The translations under genes and the position numbers were made by a program. Positions 1-8,794 of a DNA stretch of 64,000 nt are shown piece by piece. The stretch's first letter is position 1, and each line of letters opens with the position of its first letter. Origin of the DNA: JASHUC01 sp035523875 (lineage in GTDB: Bacteria > Pseudomonadota > Gammaproteobacteria > Steroidobacterales > Steroidobacteraceae); NCBI GenBank assembly GCA_035523875.1, contig DATKPY010000002.1, forward strand, positions 1-64,000. The letters are read 5' to 3'. The notes below the pieces were generated by a model. The model did no database searches, was not told the DNA's origin, and was given only the letters and a program-made list of their open reading frames with translations.

Positions 1-8
1 AAGGGGCG

Positions 9-425
9 TCAGTGGAACAGGATCAGTTGGCGGATGCAACCGACCAGTGCAATGAGCAGCAATACCAGAATCGGCAGCACGCTCAGGCCGAAGCCGGGGC
101 CACGCTTGCGCGGATCGGCGACGTAGCTGCGCAGGTAGAGCAGACGGCCGAGCAGGTACAGCACGCCCAGCAGCACCGGCCAGATCGGCGCCACGTACAG
201 CGAACCGAGCCACAGCGCCGGAATGAACAGCACCAGCAGCTCGAGCGTATTCATCTGTACGCGAAAGTAGCGCTCGAATATCTCGTGACCGCTGACCGCC
301 GGTGCGGCGACCCCATAGCGCGATCGCGCCCGCGAGACCAGCGTCGCAAACAGAAAGGACTGCAGTAAGGCCAGTACCGATACCAGCACGAGCAGCGAGA
401 AACCCCAGCCCCTGCTCACTAACAT
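9..425 (-). CDS. MAPEG-family membrane protein
   Basis: A 138-residue integral membrane protein with four hydrophobic stretches (about 8-30, 57-78, 80-97 and 115-135). The FERYFRVQMNTLE block at about 50-62 and the following GRLLYLRSYV...DPRKRGPGFG region are the signature of the MAPEG family (eicosanoid and glutathione metabolism), whose bacterial members are mostly glutathione-transferase-like or of unknown substrate. The ATG is preceded by a strong GGGAGG ribosome-binding site six bases away. It is followed on its strand by the window edge and preceded by the iminopeptidase gene, 21 bp upstream, so the two may be co-transcribed. The family call is firm; the substrate is unknown. Confidence 0.85.
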   Translation of the reverse strand: MLVSRGWGFSLLVLVSVLALLQSFLFATLVSRARSRYGVAAPAVSGHEIFERYFRVQMNTLELLVLFIPALWLGSLYVAPIWPVLLGVLYLLGRLLYLRSYVADPRKRGPGFGLSVLPILVLLLIALVGCIRQLILFH

Positions 426-446
426 GACAACCTCCCTGCTGTGCGG

Positions 447-1451
447 TCAGCGCGCGAAGCGATCGGTTGCGGCAATCAGCTCGCGTGTGATGCCGGGCTC
501 GAAGGCCGAGTGGCCCGCGTCAGGGATGATGCGCAGCTGCGCCTCGGGCCAGGCACGGTGCAGGTCCCAGGCACTGCGCAGCGGGCAGACCACGTCGTAG
601 CGCCCCTGCACGATGACCCCCGGGATATGGCGCATGCGCTCGACGTCGCGCAGCAGCTGCTCGTCGTGCTCGAGAAAGCCGCCGTTGACGAAGTAGTGCG
701 CCTCGATGCGCGCGAAGGCGCTGGCGTAGTCGGCGTCGTCGAACTTGGCTACGTAGGAGCTGTTGGTGCGCAGAAAGCTCGTCGCGCCTTCCCACGTCGA
801 CCAGGCATAGGCAGCCTCGCGTCGCGTGGCCGCATCCGGAGAGGTGAGGCGGCGATAATAGGCGCGCATGAGGTGGGTTCGCTCCGCGGCCGGAATGGGC
901 TGTACGTAAAGCTCCCACAGATCGGGGAACAGTGAGCCTGCGCCCTGCGGATTCTCATAGAACCACTCGAGCTCCGAGCGGCGCAACAGGAAGATCCCGC
1001 GCAGCACGAGCTCGCTGACGCGCTCGGGGTGGCGTTGTGCATAGGCCAGTGCAAGCGTCGAGCCCCAGGAGCCGCCGAAGACGAGCCAGCGCTCGATGCC
1101 AAGATGCTCGCGCAGCCGCTCGATATCCTCGACCAGGTGCCAGGTGGTGTTGTCGGTGAGGCTCGCATGCGGGCGGCTCTTGCCGCAGCCGCGCTGATCG
1201 AAAAGCACGATGCGGTAGCGTCTGGGATCGAAGAAGCGGCGCATGCGCGCGTCGGTACCCCCGCCCGGGCCGCCGTGCAGGAACACCGCCGGCCTGCCAC
1301 GCGGGTTGCCGCTCTGCTCGAAGTACAGCTCGTGCAGCTCCGAGACGCTCACGTAGCCGCTCGCGTACGGCCTGATCGCGGGGTAGAGGCTCTTCGCGCC
1401 TCCGCGCTTTGCCGCTCGCTTGAGCGCGAGCCTTCGAGTGACCGCAGGCAT
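447..1451 (-). CDS. pip: proline iminopeptidase, alpha/beta hydrolase
   Basis: Releases N-terminal proline from peptides in the cytoplasm (family S33). The 334-residue protein carries the oxyanion motif HGGPGGG at about 59-65, the nucleophile elbow GGSWGS with catalytic Ser at about 128, the acidic member in GRYDVVCP and the His in DAGHSAFEP near the C-terminus. I chose the ATG giving MPAVTRR; the longer reading frame back to 1532 would overlap holA, lacks family similarity and is less likely. Length and motifs match the usual 310-330 residues. It is divergent from holA with about 80 bp between starts; a TATATT hexamer near 1489 on the minus strand may be its -10 element. Confidence 0.92.
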   Translation of the reverse strand: MPAVTRRLALKRAAKRGGAKSLYPAIRPYASGYVSVSELHELYFEQSGNPRGRPAVFLHGGPGGGTDARMRRFFDPRRYRIVLFDQRGCGKSRPHASLTDNTTWHLVEDIERLREHLGIERWLVFGGSWGSTLALAYAQRHPERVSELVLRGIFLLRRSELEWFYENPQGAGSLFPDLWELYVQPIPAAERTHLMRAYYRRLTSPDAATRREAAYAWSTWEGATSFLRTNSSYVAKFDDADYASAFARIEAHYFVNGGFLEHDEQLLRDVERMRHIPGVIVQGRYDVVCPLRSAWDLHRAWPEAQLRIIPDAGHSAFEPGITRELIAATDRFAR

Positions 1452-1531
1452 GAGGCTCACTTCCCGTTCGGCTGGAAGAGCCAATATACCGCAGGTAGCA
1501 TGGGAGCCATCGTGGACTGCCCCGGTCTCCA

Positions 1532-2503
1532 TTGAAGCTCAACGCCGACTCTCTGCCGCGCCACCTGGAAGGGCAGCTGCTGCCGGTCTACCTCGTTTCC
1601 GGGGATGAGCCGCTCATCGCCGGGGAGGCTGCGGATGCAGTGCGCGCGTGCGCCCGCGAGCGGGGCTTCACCGAACGGGAGGTGCTGCACATGGATCGCG
1701 GCGCCGACTGGGATGCGGCGCGGGCGGCCGTCGGTACTCTGTCGCTGTTCGCGGCGCGCCGTCTGATCGAGGTCCGGCTCCCCACCGGCAAGCCCGGCGT
1801 GGGCGGCGGGCGCGCGCTCACGGCGATTGCCGCCGGGCTCACGCCCGACACGCTCCTGCTCATCCTGACAGGCCGTCTCGATCGCGAGGCGCAGGGCGCG
1901 GAGTGGGTGCGGGCGGTGGAAGCACGCGGCGCGTGGGTCGCGGTGTGGCCGATCGCAGCCGAGCGGATGGTGCCGTGGCTCGAGGGCCGCTGCCGCAGGC
2001 TCGGGCTCGTTGCGGACCGCGACGCGCTCGAGGTCCTCGCCGACCGAACGCAGGGCAATCTACTCGCCGCTCAGCAGGAGCTCGAGAAGCTCAAGCTCCT
2101 GCATGGCAGCGAGCGCATCACGGCTGCCCGGATCCTCGCGGGCTCGAGCGACAGCGCGCGCTTCAACGTGGGCGAGCTCACCGAGGCGCTCGTCGCCGGC
2201 AATCCGGGCCGCGCGCTGCGCATTCTCGCAGGCCTGCGGGCCGAAGGCGGCGAGCCGCCCCTCGTGCTGTGGGCCACCGTCAGGGCGATGCACGAGCTCT
2301 GGACGCGCGCAGCGGGGTCCGAGGCGGGCTCGCGCGGGCGCGGATCGCGGCCGTCGTTCGCGCGCCTCACGGCGCGCGCCGTGCGCGTCGATGCACTCGC
2401 GAAGGGCCGCACGCGCGGCGATCCCTGGGACGAGCTCGCGCTGCTTGCCTGCGAGCTCTGCGGCAAAGCCCCCCTTCCCATGAGCGCGGCGCGCCTCGAA
2501 TAG
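1532..2503 (+). CDS. holA: DNA polymerase III subunit delta
   Basis: The delta subunit of the clamp loader opens the beta sliding clamp during replication. The 323-residue protein begins MKLNADSLPRHLEG and continues with LPVYLVSGDEPLIAGEA, aligning with the start of E. coli HolA, which supports the TTG start codon chosen here. The central NLLAAQQELEKLKLL segment and the terminal helical domain are typical. In most gammaproteobacteria lptE and leuS precede holA; here they are absent and the divergent iminopeptidase gene takes their place. nadD follows after 10 bp, as is usual. No clear Shine-Dalgarno sequence precedes the TTG. Confidence 0.93.
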   Translation: MKLNADSLPRHLEGQLLPVYLVSGDEPLIAGEAADAVRACARERGFTEREVLHMDRGADWDAARAAVGTLSLFAARRLIEVRLPTGKPGVGGGRALTAIAAGLTPDTLLLILTGRLDREAQGAEWVRAVEARGAWVAVWPIAAERMVPWLEGRCRRLGLVADRDALEVLADRTQGNLLAAQQELEKLKLLHGSERITAARILAGSSDSARFNVGELTEALVAGNPGRALRILAGLRAEGGEPPLVLWATVRAMHELWTRAAGSEAGSRGRGSRPSFARLTARAVRVDALAKGRTRGDPWDELALLACELCGKAPLPMSAARLE

Positions 2504-2513
2504 GGCCTGCGCG

Positions 2514-3158
2514 ATGCAGACGATCGGTCTCTTCGGCGGCGCCTTCGATCCCATTCACTACGGGCACCTGCGCACGGCATTCGAGCTCTGGCAGGCGCTC
2601 GGCTTGAGCGAGGTGCGGTTCCTGCCTACCGGCAACCCGCCGCACCGCGCCGAGCTCACCGCGAGCGCCGAAGTGCGACTCGCAATGGTCAAGGCCGCGG
2701 TCGCGGGCCAGTCCGGGTTCATCGTCGATGATCGCGAGGTGCGCCGAAGCGGCGTGTCGTACTCGATCGACACGCTCACCGAGATCCGCGAGGAGTTCCC
2801 CGATCGCTCGCTTTGCCTGCTCCTCGGTATGGATGCGTTTCTGGGGCTGCCCAACTGGCACCGCTGGCGCGAGCTCTTTGATCTCGCACACGTCGTCGTC
2901 GCGCACCGCCCCGGCTGGAAGGCGCCTGCCCGCGGTCCGTTGGGCGAGGTCATGGTGGATCGCGGCACCGGCAGCATCCGCGATCTGCACGATGAGCGCG
3001 CTGGACGTATCTACGTGCACGCCGGCACACAGCTCGAGATCTCCTCGACGGAGCTGCGCCAGCTGCTCGTCGCGGGCCGCGATCCGCTCTACTTGGTGCC
3101 CGATACCGTGCGCAGGATCATCTTCGAGACCGGATGCTATGCTCGGCACGGGCGCTAA
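2514..3158 (+). CDS. nadD: nicotinate-nucleotide adenylyltransferase
   Basis: Makes deamido-NAD from nicotinate mononucleotide and ATP, the penultimate step of NAD synthesis. The 214-residue protein opens with the nucleotidyltransferase motif GGAFDPIHYGH at about 8-18 and ends with the SSTELRQLL form of the conserved ISSTxIR motif. Length is normal for the family. It sits between holA and rsfS, the common gammaproteobacterial order, and is very probably co-transcribed with them. Confidence 0.96.
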   Translation: MQTIGLFGGAFDPIHYGHLRTAFELWQALGLSEVRFLPTGNPPHRAELTASAEVRLAMVKAAVAGQSGFIVDDREVRRSGVSYSIDTLTEIREEFPDRSLCLLLGMDAFLGLPNWHRWRELFDLAHVVVAHRPGWKAPARGPLGEVMVDRGTGSIRDLHDERAGRIYVHAGTQLEISSTELRQLLVAGRDPLYLVPDTVRRIIFETGCYARHGR

Positions 3159-3189
3159 CCGCACGACCGAAGGAGTACTTGGCGAACAC

Positions 3190-3600
3190 ATGACGAACAC
3201 CCGAACCCGCAGGAGCCCTGCGCGTGAGCCCGATGCGTCGCTGCGCAAACTGGTCGCCGCCGCGCTCGAGGACATGAAAGCGACCAACGTCAAGGTGCTC
3301 GACGTGCGCGGTCTCACGGACATCGCCGACACCATGATCATCGCCTCGGGCAACTCGGATCGGCACGTGCGCTCCATCGCCGAGCGCGTCGTCGAGAAGG
3401 TCAAGGCTTCCGGATCGAGGCCGCTCGGGCTCGAAGGCGAGCGGGAGGGAGAATGGGTGCTGGTGGATCTCAACGACGTGATCGTGCACGTGATGCTGCC
3501 GCGCGTGCGCGAGTTCTACGGACTCGAGAGCCTATGGGAAGGTGCGCAGAGCCACACCGCCGCAGCATCGCGCCGCACCGCGCGGCGGAGCTCCGAGTAG
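3190..3600 (+). CDS. rsfS: ribosomal silencing factor RsfS
   Basis: RsfS binds ribosomal protein L14 and blocks subunit joining when nutrients are scarce. The 136-residue product has the family core LEDMKATNVKVLDVRGLTDI, followed by MIIASGNSDRHVRSIAERVV and the WVLVDLNDVIVHVM block, ending YGLESLWEG. A basic Ser/Arg-rich tail of about 20 residues follows and is not part of the conserved domain. The ATG has AGGAG 14 bases upstream, a rather long spacing; no better in-frame start is visible. Confidence 0.94.
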   Translation: MTNTRTRRSPAREPDASLRKLVAAALEDMKATNVKVLDVRGLTDIADTMIIASGNSDRHVRSIAERVVEKVKASGSRPLGLEGEREGEWVLVDLNDVIVHVMLPRVREFYGLESLWEGAQSHTAAASRRTARRSSE

Positions 3601-3637
3601 GCGCGCGCGGCCGCGGCCGGCGCGACGGATCACTCGG

Positions 3638-4108
3638 ATGCGGATGCGCGTGCTCGCGATCGGGACGCGCATGCCCGCCTGGGTCGAGGAGGTGTTCCGC
3701 GACTATGCCCGCCGGATGGCCGGGACTCTGCCGCTCGAGCTGCGCGAGCTCGCGGCGGGTCCGCGTGAGAAGTCCGGCAAAGCGGGCCGCGCGCTCGAGC
3801 TGGAGGCGGAGCGGCTGCTCGCGGAGCTGCGCCCGGACGACTTCGTGGTCGCGCTCGATGAGCACGGACGCGAGCTTTCGACCGATGAGCTCGCCCGCTG
3901 GCTCGGCGTACGCATGCAGGAGGGGCGCGACGTGGCTTTCCTGATCGGCGGGCCCGACGGGCTCGCCCCGCGCGTGCTCGGGCGCAGCGATCTCACCTGG
4001 TCGCTCTCGCGCCTCACCTTTCCGCACGCCCTGGTGCGCGTGCTGCTCGCCGAGCAGCTCTACCGCGCGCACACGCTGCTCGCCGGCCATCCCTATCACC
4101 GCGCATGA
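3638..4108 (+). CDS. rlmH: 23S rRNA (pseudouridine1915-N3)-methyltransferase
   Basis: SPOUT-class enzyme that methylates pseudouridine 1915 of 23S rRNA on 70S ribosomes. The 156-residue product begins MRMRVLAIGTRMPAWV, aligning residue for residue with E. coli RlmH, and has the SAM-binding knot FLIGGPDGLAP and the C-terminal LTFPHALVRVLLAEQLYRA...HPYHR. A second in-frame ATG lies two codons later. The stop overlaps the start of maf by ATGA, so translation is coupled. In relatives mrdA and rodA normally come next; here the maf-rng block follows instead. Confidence 0.95.
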   Translation: MRMRVLAIGTRMPAWVEEVFRDYARRMAGTLPLELRELAAGPREKSGKAGRALELEAERLLAELRPDDFVVALDEHGRELSTDELARWLGVRMQEGRDVAFLIGGPDGLAPRVLGRSDLTWSLSRLTFPHALVRVLLAEQLYRAHTLLAGHPYHRA

Positions 4109-4737
4109 CGGACGCGACGCGGACCTCCCCAGGATCGACGGCGCCGCCCGTGCTGTGTCTCGGTTCCGCCTCGCCGCGGCGCCGCGCGCTCCTCGAGCAG
4201 ATCGGCGTCGCGCACCTCGTGCGCCCTGCGCAGATCGACGAGCGGCGCTTGAACGCGGAGCCGCCGCGCGACTACGTGATGCGCGTTGCGCGCGCCAAGG
4301 CGCTCCGCGTGCGCGCGAGCGAGCGGGACCTTCCGGTGCTCGCCGCCGACACCGCGGTGGTGCTCGGCGAGGCGGTGTTCGGGAAGCCTCGCGATCGCGC
4401 CGAGGGCATCGCGATGCTCGAGGCGCTCTCGGGCCGCACCCACGAGGTGCTCACCGCGGTGGCGCTCGCCACGGCTTCGGGCTTGACCGCCGCGCTCAGC
4501 GTGAGCGCGGTGCAGTTGCGCTCAACGAGCGCCGCGGAGCGCGCACGGTACTGGGACACCGGCGAGCCGCACGATAAGGCGGGTGCCTACGCCATCCAGG
4601 GCCGCGGCGCGGTGTTCGTCGAGTCGCTCGCCGGGAGCTTCTCGGGCGTGATGGGCTTACCGCTTTACGAAACCGCACAACTCCTGGGCGCCGCGGGTGT
4701 GGCGTACTGGCTGCCGATCGACCGGGAGCGGCCGTGA
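4105..4737 (+). CDS. maf: Maf-family nucleoside triphosphate pyrophosphatase
   Basis: House-cleaning enzyme hydrolysing non-canonical or excess NTPs (dTTP/UTP type in the YhdE branch). The 210-residue protein shows the SASPRR motif at about 21-26, DERRLN, the catalytic AADTAVVL stretch with Asp at about 82, GKPRDRAEGIAML and the KAGAYAIQG motif. The QG form in the last motif favours the YhdE (dTTP/UTP) branch over YceF. The start overlaps the rlmH stop (ATGA) and the stop overlaps the rng GTG start, placing it in the middle of a tightly coupled run. Confidence 0.93.
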   Translation: MTDATRTSPGSTAPPVLCLGSASPRRRALLEQIGVAHLVRPAQIDERRLNAEPPRDYVMRVARAKALRVRASERDLPVLAADTAVVLGEAVFGKPRDRAEGIAMLEALSGRTHEVLTAVALATASGLTAALSVSAVQLRSTSAAERARYWDTGEPHDKAGAYAIQGRGAVFVESLAGSFSGVMGLPLYETAQLLGAAGVAYWLPIDRERP

Positions 4738-6266
4738 GCGGCGCGCTCGGTGCGGCCGGTGACACGGGGACCCTGGGCGAGGCGGGCAGCGCGACCGGCA
4801 GTGCCGAGATCTTCCTGAACGTCGGGCCGCGCGAGACGCGCGCGGCCCTTCTCGAGAACGGCGCCCTGCAGGAGCTGCATATCGAGCGCGCGAGCCGGCG
4901 CGGGATCGTCGGCAACCTCTACAAGGGACGGGTCTCGCGCGTGCTACCCGGCATGCAGGCGGCGTTCGTCGACGTGGGCCTCGAGCGCACGGCGTTCCTG
5001 CACGTCGCCGACATCGCGCTCGCAAAGCCCGAGGACACGATCGTCACGGCGCCCGCGGTCGATGATATCCGGCGACTCGTGAGTGAGGGCGATGAGATCC
5101 TCGTGCAGGTCGTCAAGGATCCGATCGGCACCAAGGGCGCGCGCCTGACCACCTTCGTTGCGCTGCCCTCGCGCTACCTCGTCTACCTCCCGCGCGGCGA
5201 GGGCGTCGGGGTTTCGGCGCGCATCGAGGAGGAGAGCGAGCGCCAGCGGCTCAAGGCGACGGTAGCCGGTCTGCTCGCGGCAAGCTCACCGGGCGGCTAC
5301 ATCGTGCGCACGGCCGCTCAAGGCGCCACCGCCGCGGGACTGAAGGAGGATATGGCTTACCTCGATCGGTTGTGGCAGCACGTGCGCGCGCTCGCGGCGC
5401 GCACCGCGCCCGGGCACATCGTGCATGAGGATTTGCCGCTCGCGCTCCGCGTGTTGCGCGATGAGCTCTCGCGCGGCGTGAGCCGCGTGGTCGTCGACTG
5501 TCCCCAAGAGCACGCGCGCATGGCGGCCTTCGCGTCGGCGTTTCTCGCGGACGGCGCGGCGCGCCTCGAGCGCTACGCGGGCTCGCGGCCGCTGTTCGAC
5601 CTGCAGGGCATCGAGGAGGAGGTCACCCGCGCGCTCGAGCGCAAAGTCCCGCTCAAGTCGGGAGGGCACCTGGTGATCGATCAGACCGAGGCGATGGCGA
5701 CGATCGATGTGAACACCGGCGCTTATGTCGGCCACCGCAATCTCGAGGAGACGATCTTTCGCACCAATCTCGAGGCGGCGGTCGCGATAGCGCGGCAGCT
5801 GCGCTTGAGGAACCTGGGCGGCATCATCATCATCGATTTCATCGACATGACCGATGAGGGGCATCGCCGCCAGGTGCTCGCGGCGTTCGAGCGCGCGCTC
5901 GCCGCCGACCGCGCCCAGACGCGCATCGTGAGCTTGTCGCCCCTCGGGCTCGTCGAGATGACACGCAAGCGCACGCGCGAGAGCCTGCAGCACCTGCTGT
6001 GCGCGCCCTGCCCGAGCTGCGAGGGGCGCGGGTTCATGAAGACGGCCGAAACGGTGTGCCAGGAGATCTTTCGTGAGATCGTGCGACAGAGCGGGCAGTT
6101 CTCGAGCCGCGAGCTCCTGATACTCGCCCATCAGGACGTGGTCGACCTGCTGCTCTCGGAGGAATCTGCCACGCTCGCCGAGCTCACCGCACAGGTCGCA
6201 CGGCCGATCCGCCTGCAGGTGGAGGCGCTCTACGGGGCGGATCAGTACGACGTGGTGCTCGTCTAG
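4734..6266 (+). CDS. rng: ribonuclease G
   Basis: Endoribonuclease of the RNase E/G family; matures the 5' end of 16S rRNA and cleaves some mRNAs. The 510-residue protein has an S1 RNA-binding domain at about 40-130, the catalytic-site aspartates in ATIDVNTGAYVG (about 323-333) and IIIDFIDM (about 366-373), and the zinc-link cysteines CAPCPSC near 423-429. It lacks the long disordered C-terminal half of RNase E, so it is RNase G. An N-terminal extension of about 20 Ala/Gly-rich residues precedes the conserved EIFLNVGPRETRAALLENG. The GTG start overlaps the maf stop. Confidence 0.96.
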   Translation: MSGALGAAGDTGTLGEAGSATGSAEIFLNVGPRETRAALLENGALQELHIERASRRGIVGNLYKGRVSRVLPGMQAAFVDVGLERTAFLHVADIALAKPEDTIVTAPAVDDIRRLVSEGDEILVQVVKDPIGTKGARLTTFVALPSRYLVYLPRGEGVGVSARIEEESERQRLKATVAGLLAASSPGGYIVRTAAQGATAAGLKEDMAYLDRLWQHVRALAARTAPGHIVHEDLPLALRVLRDELSRGVSRVVVDCPQEHARMAAFASAFLADGAARLERYAGSRPLFDLQGIEEEVTRALERKVPLKSGGHLVIDQTEAMATIDVNTGAYVGHRNLEETIFRTNLEAAVAIARQLRLRNLGGIIIIDFIDMTDEGHRRQVLAAFERALAADRAQTRIVSLSPLGLVEMTRKRTRESLQHLLCAPCPSCEGRGFMKTAETVCQEIFREIVRQSGQFSSRELLILAHQDVVDLLLSEESATLAELTAQVARPIRLQVEALYGADQYDVVLV

Positions 6267-6279
6267 AGGAGCTGAAGTC

Positions 6280-7089
6280 GTGAAGGTGGCAGCGCTGCAG
6301 ATGACCTCGGGCGCGAACGTCGCGAGCAACTTGGCCGTCGCGCGCGAGCTGCTCGAGAGCGCCGCCGCAGCCGGCGCGCGCCTCGCGAGCCTGCCGGAGA
6401 ACTTCTCTTTCATGGGGCTGCGCGATGCCGACAAGCGCCGCATCGCGGAGCCCGAGGGCGAGGGACCGATCCAGGCGTTCCTCGCTTCGCAGGCACGGCG
6501 GCTCGGGCTGTGGATCGTCGCGGGCACGGTGCCGCTCAGATTACCCACCACGGAGCGTGTGGCGGCCGCATCGCTCGTCTTCGACGACGGTGGGCGGTGC
6601 ATCGCGCGCTACGACAAGATCCACCTGTTCGATGTGGATATTCCGGGACGTGCCGAGAGCTATCGCGAGTCGGTCAACATTGCCCCCGGTGCCGCCGTCG
6701 TGGTCGTCGAGACCCCGGTGGGAAAGCTCGGCCTTTCGGTGTGCTACGACGTGCGCTTTCCGGAGCTCTACCGCCGTCTGAGCGCCGCCGGCGCCGAGCT
6801 CTTGAGCATCCCGTCCGCGTTCACCACAGCGACCGGCCGCGCTCACTGGGAGGTGCTGTTGCGCGCGCGAGCGATCGAGAATCTCTGCTTCGTCCTCGCG
6901 CCCGCGCAATCGGGCGTTCACGAGAGCGGGCGGGAGACCTATGGTGATACGCTCATTGCCGATTACTGGGGGACTGTCCTTGATCGGCGGGCTCACGGTC
7001 CGGGGATCGTGGTGTGCGAGATCGACCTCGAGCGGCTGGCCGAAGCCCGCGCGAGCTTTCCTGCGCTGCAGCATCGTGCGCTCGATTGA
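6280..7089 (+). CDS. nitrilase-family carbon-nitrogen hydrolase (Nit1/YbeM-like)
   Basis: Probable amidase for deaminated glutathione or a related repair substrate. The 269-residue protein has the catalytic Glu-Lys-Cys triad of the nitrilase superfamily: LPEN (Glu 40), YDKIHLFD (Lys 113) and SVCYDVRFPELYR (Cys 155). The GTG start is preceded by TAGAGGAG at good spacing. It lies 13 bp after rng. In Pseudomonas-type genomes yhdP sits between rng and this gene; here yhdP is missing. The substrate is inferred from the family, not shown by the sequence. Confidence 0.9.
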   Translation: MKVAALQMTSGANVASNLAVARELLESAAAAGARLASLPENFSFMGLRDADKRRIAEPEGEGPIQAFLASQARRLGLWIVAGTVPLRLPTTERVAAASLVFDDGGRCIARYDKIHLFDVDIPGRAESYRESVNIAPGAAVVVVETPVGKLGLSVCYDVRFPELYRRLSAAGAELLSIPSAFTTATGRAHWEVLLRARAIENLCFVLAPAQSGVHESGRETYGDTLIADYWGTVLDRRAHGPGIVVCEIDLERLAEARASFPALQHRALD

Positions 7090-7123
7090 GACTTCGCGCG
7101 GTGCCCAAATATATCGCTAAGAG

Positions 7124-7244
7124 TAACGGGTGCAGTGCGCATGCAGCCTGAACTCGCCCCGAAGGGGCATTTTCGCTGCAGTTTCTCCGAAGATCACCGC
7201 CGCTTCGGGGCGAGTTCAAGCTGCACGCGCACTGCAGCCCGTAC
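7124..7244. repeat. long imperfect inverted repeat
   Basis: The arms are 7124-7164 and 7203-7244. About 40 bases of the left arm match the reverse complement of the right arm with one single-base gap and about three substitutions; the innermost pairs are CTGAACTCGCCCCGAAG against CTTCGGGGCGAGTTCAAG. The spacer is about 38 bp. No T-run follows either arm, so it is not a simple intrinsic terminator. It occupies most of the 222-bp gap between the amidase gene and tldD. It could be a REP-like element, a degenerate MITE or a structured RNA; no target-site duplication was seen. Confidence 0.8.
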
Positions 7245-7311
7245 CCTTTCCTGTAAGCTCAATGACCGACGACTTTCACCACGCGCAGAAGCTGCAAGGG
7301 CAATTTGACAT

Positions 7312-8766
7312 ATGGATACCGCCCAGCCGATCGACCCCCTCACCCTCGCGCGCGAGCTGATCCTGCGTCCGAGTGGTCTGGACGACACGCGCCTCGATCG
7401 GGTGGTCGGCCAGGTCCTCGCGCACTCGGTCGACTTCGCGGACCTCTACTTCCAGCTCGCGCACGAGGAGTCCTGGGCGCTCGAGGACGGCATCGTCAAG
7501 GAGGGCAGCGCGTCGATCGAGCAGGGCGTCGGGGTGCGCGCGCTCGCGGGGGAGAAGACCGGCTTCGCCTATTCCGATGAGATCGTCCTGCCGGCGCTCG
7601 AGGAGGCCTCGCGCGCGGCGCGGGCGATCGCGACGCGTGGCGGGGAGCGCTCGATCGCGGCGTGGCAAGCACGTGCGGGCCACCAGCTCTATCTGCCTGT
7701 CGATCCGATTGCGACGCTCACGGATGCGGATAAGGTTGCCTGGCTCGAGCGCATCGATCGGGCGACGCGTGCGCTCGATTCGCGCGTCGTCCAGGTCATG
7801 GCGAGCATCACGGCGGTCCAGGAGATCGTGCTCGTCGCGACCAGCGACGGCGACCTCTCCGCCGACGTGCGCCCGCTCGTGCGCATCAACGTCTCCGTGA
7901 TCGTCGAGCAGAATGGGCGGCGCGAGCAGGGCTACGCAGGCGGTGGCGGCCGCTTCACGTTGGCCGATCTCATCGCAGGCGATCGGCCGCTCGCACTCGG
8001 GCGCGAGGCCGTGCGCCAGGCGCTCGTGAATCTCGAGGCTGTCGCGGCGCCCGCCGGACTCATGACCGTGGTGCTCGGCCCCGGCTGGCCGGGCGTGCTC
8101 CTGCATGAGGCGATCGGCCACGGGCTCGAAGGAGACTTCAACCGCAAGGGCACCTCGGCGTTCGCCAACCGCATCGGCGAGCGTGTGGCGACGGAGGCGT
8201 GCACGGTGGTCGACGACGGCACGCTCGAGCGGCGCCGCGGCTCGCTCAACATCGACGACGAGGGCACGCCTACCGAGTGCACCACGCTCATCGAGAACGG
8301 CGTGCTGCGCGGCTATATGCAGGACAAGCTCAACGCACGGCTCATGGGCATGCGCCCGACCGGCAACGGACGGCGCGAGTCGTTCGCGCACGTGACGCTG
8401 CCGCGCATGACCAATACGTACATGCGCCCCGGCCCGCATGCGCCCGAGGAGATCATCCGCTCGGTCGAAAAGGGAATCTACGCGGTGAATTTCGGCGGCG
8501 GGCAGGTCGACATCACCTCGGGCAAATTCGTCTTCTCGGCGAGCGAGGCCTACGCGATCGAGAACGGCCGGATCGGTGCGCCGCTCAAGGGGGCAACCCT
8601 CATCGGCAACGGCCCGGACGTGCTCACGCGCGTGAGCATGGTCGGCAACGATCTCAAGCTCGATGAGGGGGTCGGCACCTGCGGCAAGGAAGGCCAGAAC
8701 GTGCCGGTCGGCGTTGGCCAGCCGACGCTTCGCATTGACGGCCTGACGGTGGGCGGAACCGCCTGA
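7312..8766 (+). CDS. tldD: metalloprotease TldD
   Basis: TldD pairs with PmbA/TldE to form a zinc metalloprotease that degrades unfolded peptides and matures microcins and CcdA. The 484-residue protein carries the zinc motif HEAIGHGLEGD at about 265-275, followed by FNRKGTSAF. The TldD-specific C-terminal regions SGKFVFSASEAY and CGKEGQNVPVGVGQPTLRI are present. The start codon follows a long structured gap, and AAGGG lies about 12 bases upstream. The partner pmbA is present at 14.7 kb. Confidence 0.96.
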   Translation: MDTAQPIDPLTLARELILRPSGLDDTRLDRVVGQVLAHSVDFADLYFQLAHEESWALEDGIVKEGSASIEQGVGVRALAGEKTGFAYSDEIVLPALEEASRAARAIATRGGERSIAAWQARAGHQLYLPVDPIATLTDADKVAWLERIDRATRALDSRVVQVMASITAVQEIVLVATSDGDLSADVRPLVRINVSVIVEQNGRREQGYAGGGGRFTLADLIAGDRPLALGREAVRQALVNLEAVAAPAGLMTVVLGPGWPGVLLHEAIGHGLEGDFNRKGTSAFANRIGERVATEACTVVDDGTLERRRGSLNIDDEGTPTECTTLIENGVLRGYMQDKLNARLMGMRPTGNGRRESFAHVTLPRMTNTYMRPGPHAPEEIIRSVEKGIYAVNFGGGQVDITSGKFVFSASEAYAIENGRIGAPLKGATLIGNGPDVLTRVSMVGNDLKLDEGVGTCGKEGQNVPVGVGQPTLRIDGLTVGGTA

Positions 8767-8794
8767 GCGCGGCGTCCGCAAGCCCGGGTGGCTG

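Noticed and set aside
1452..1532. 27-residue N-terminal extension of the iminopeptidase
   Set aside because: The extension is not similar to the family, would overlap holA and lacks a ribosome-binding site; the later ATG fits better.
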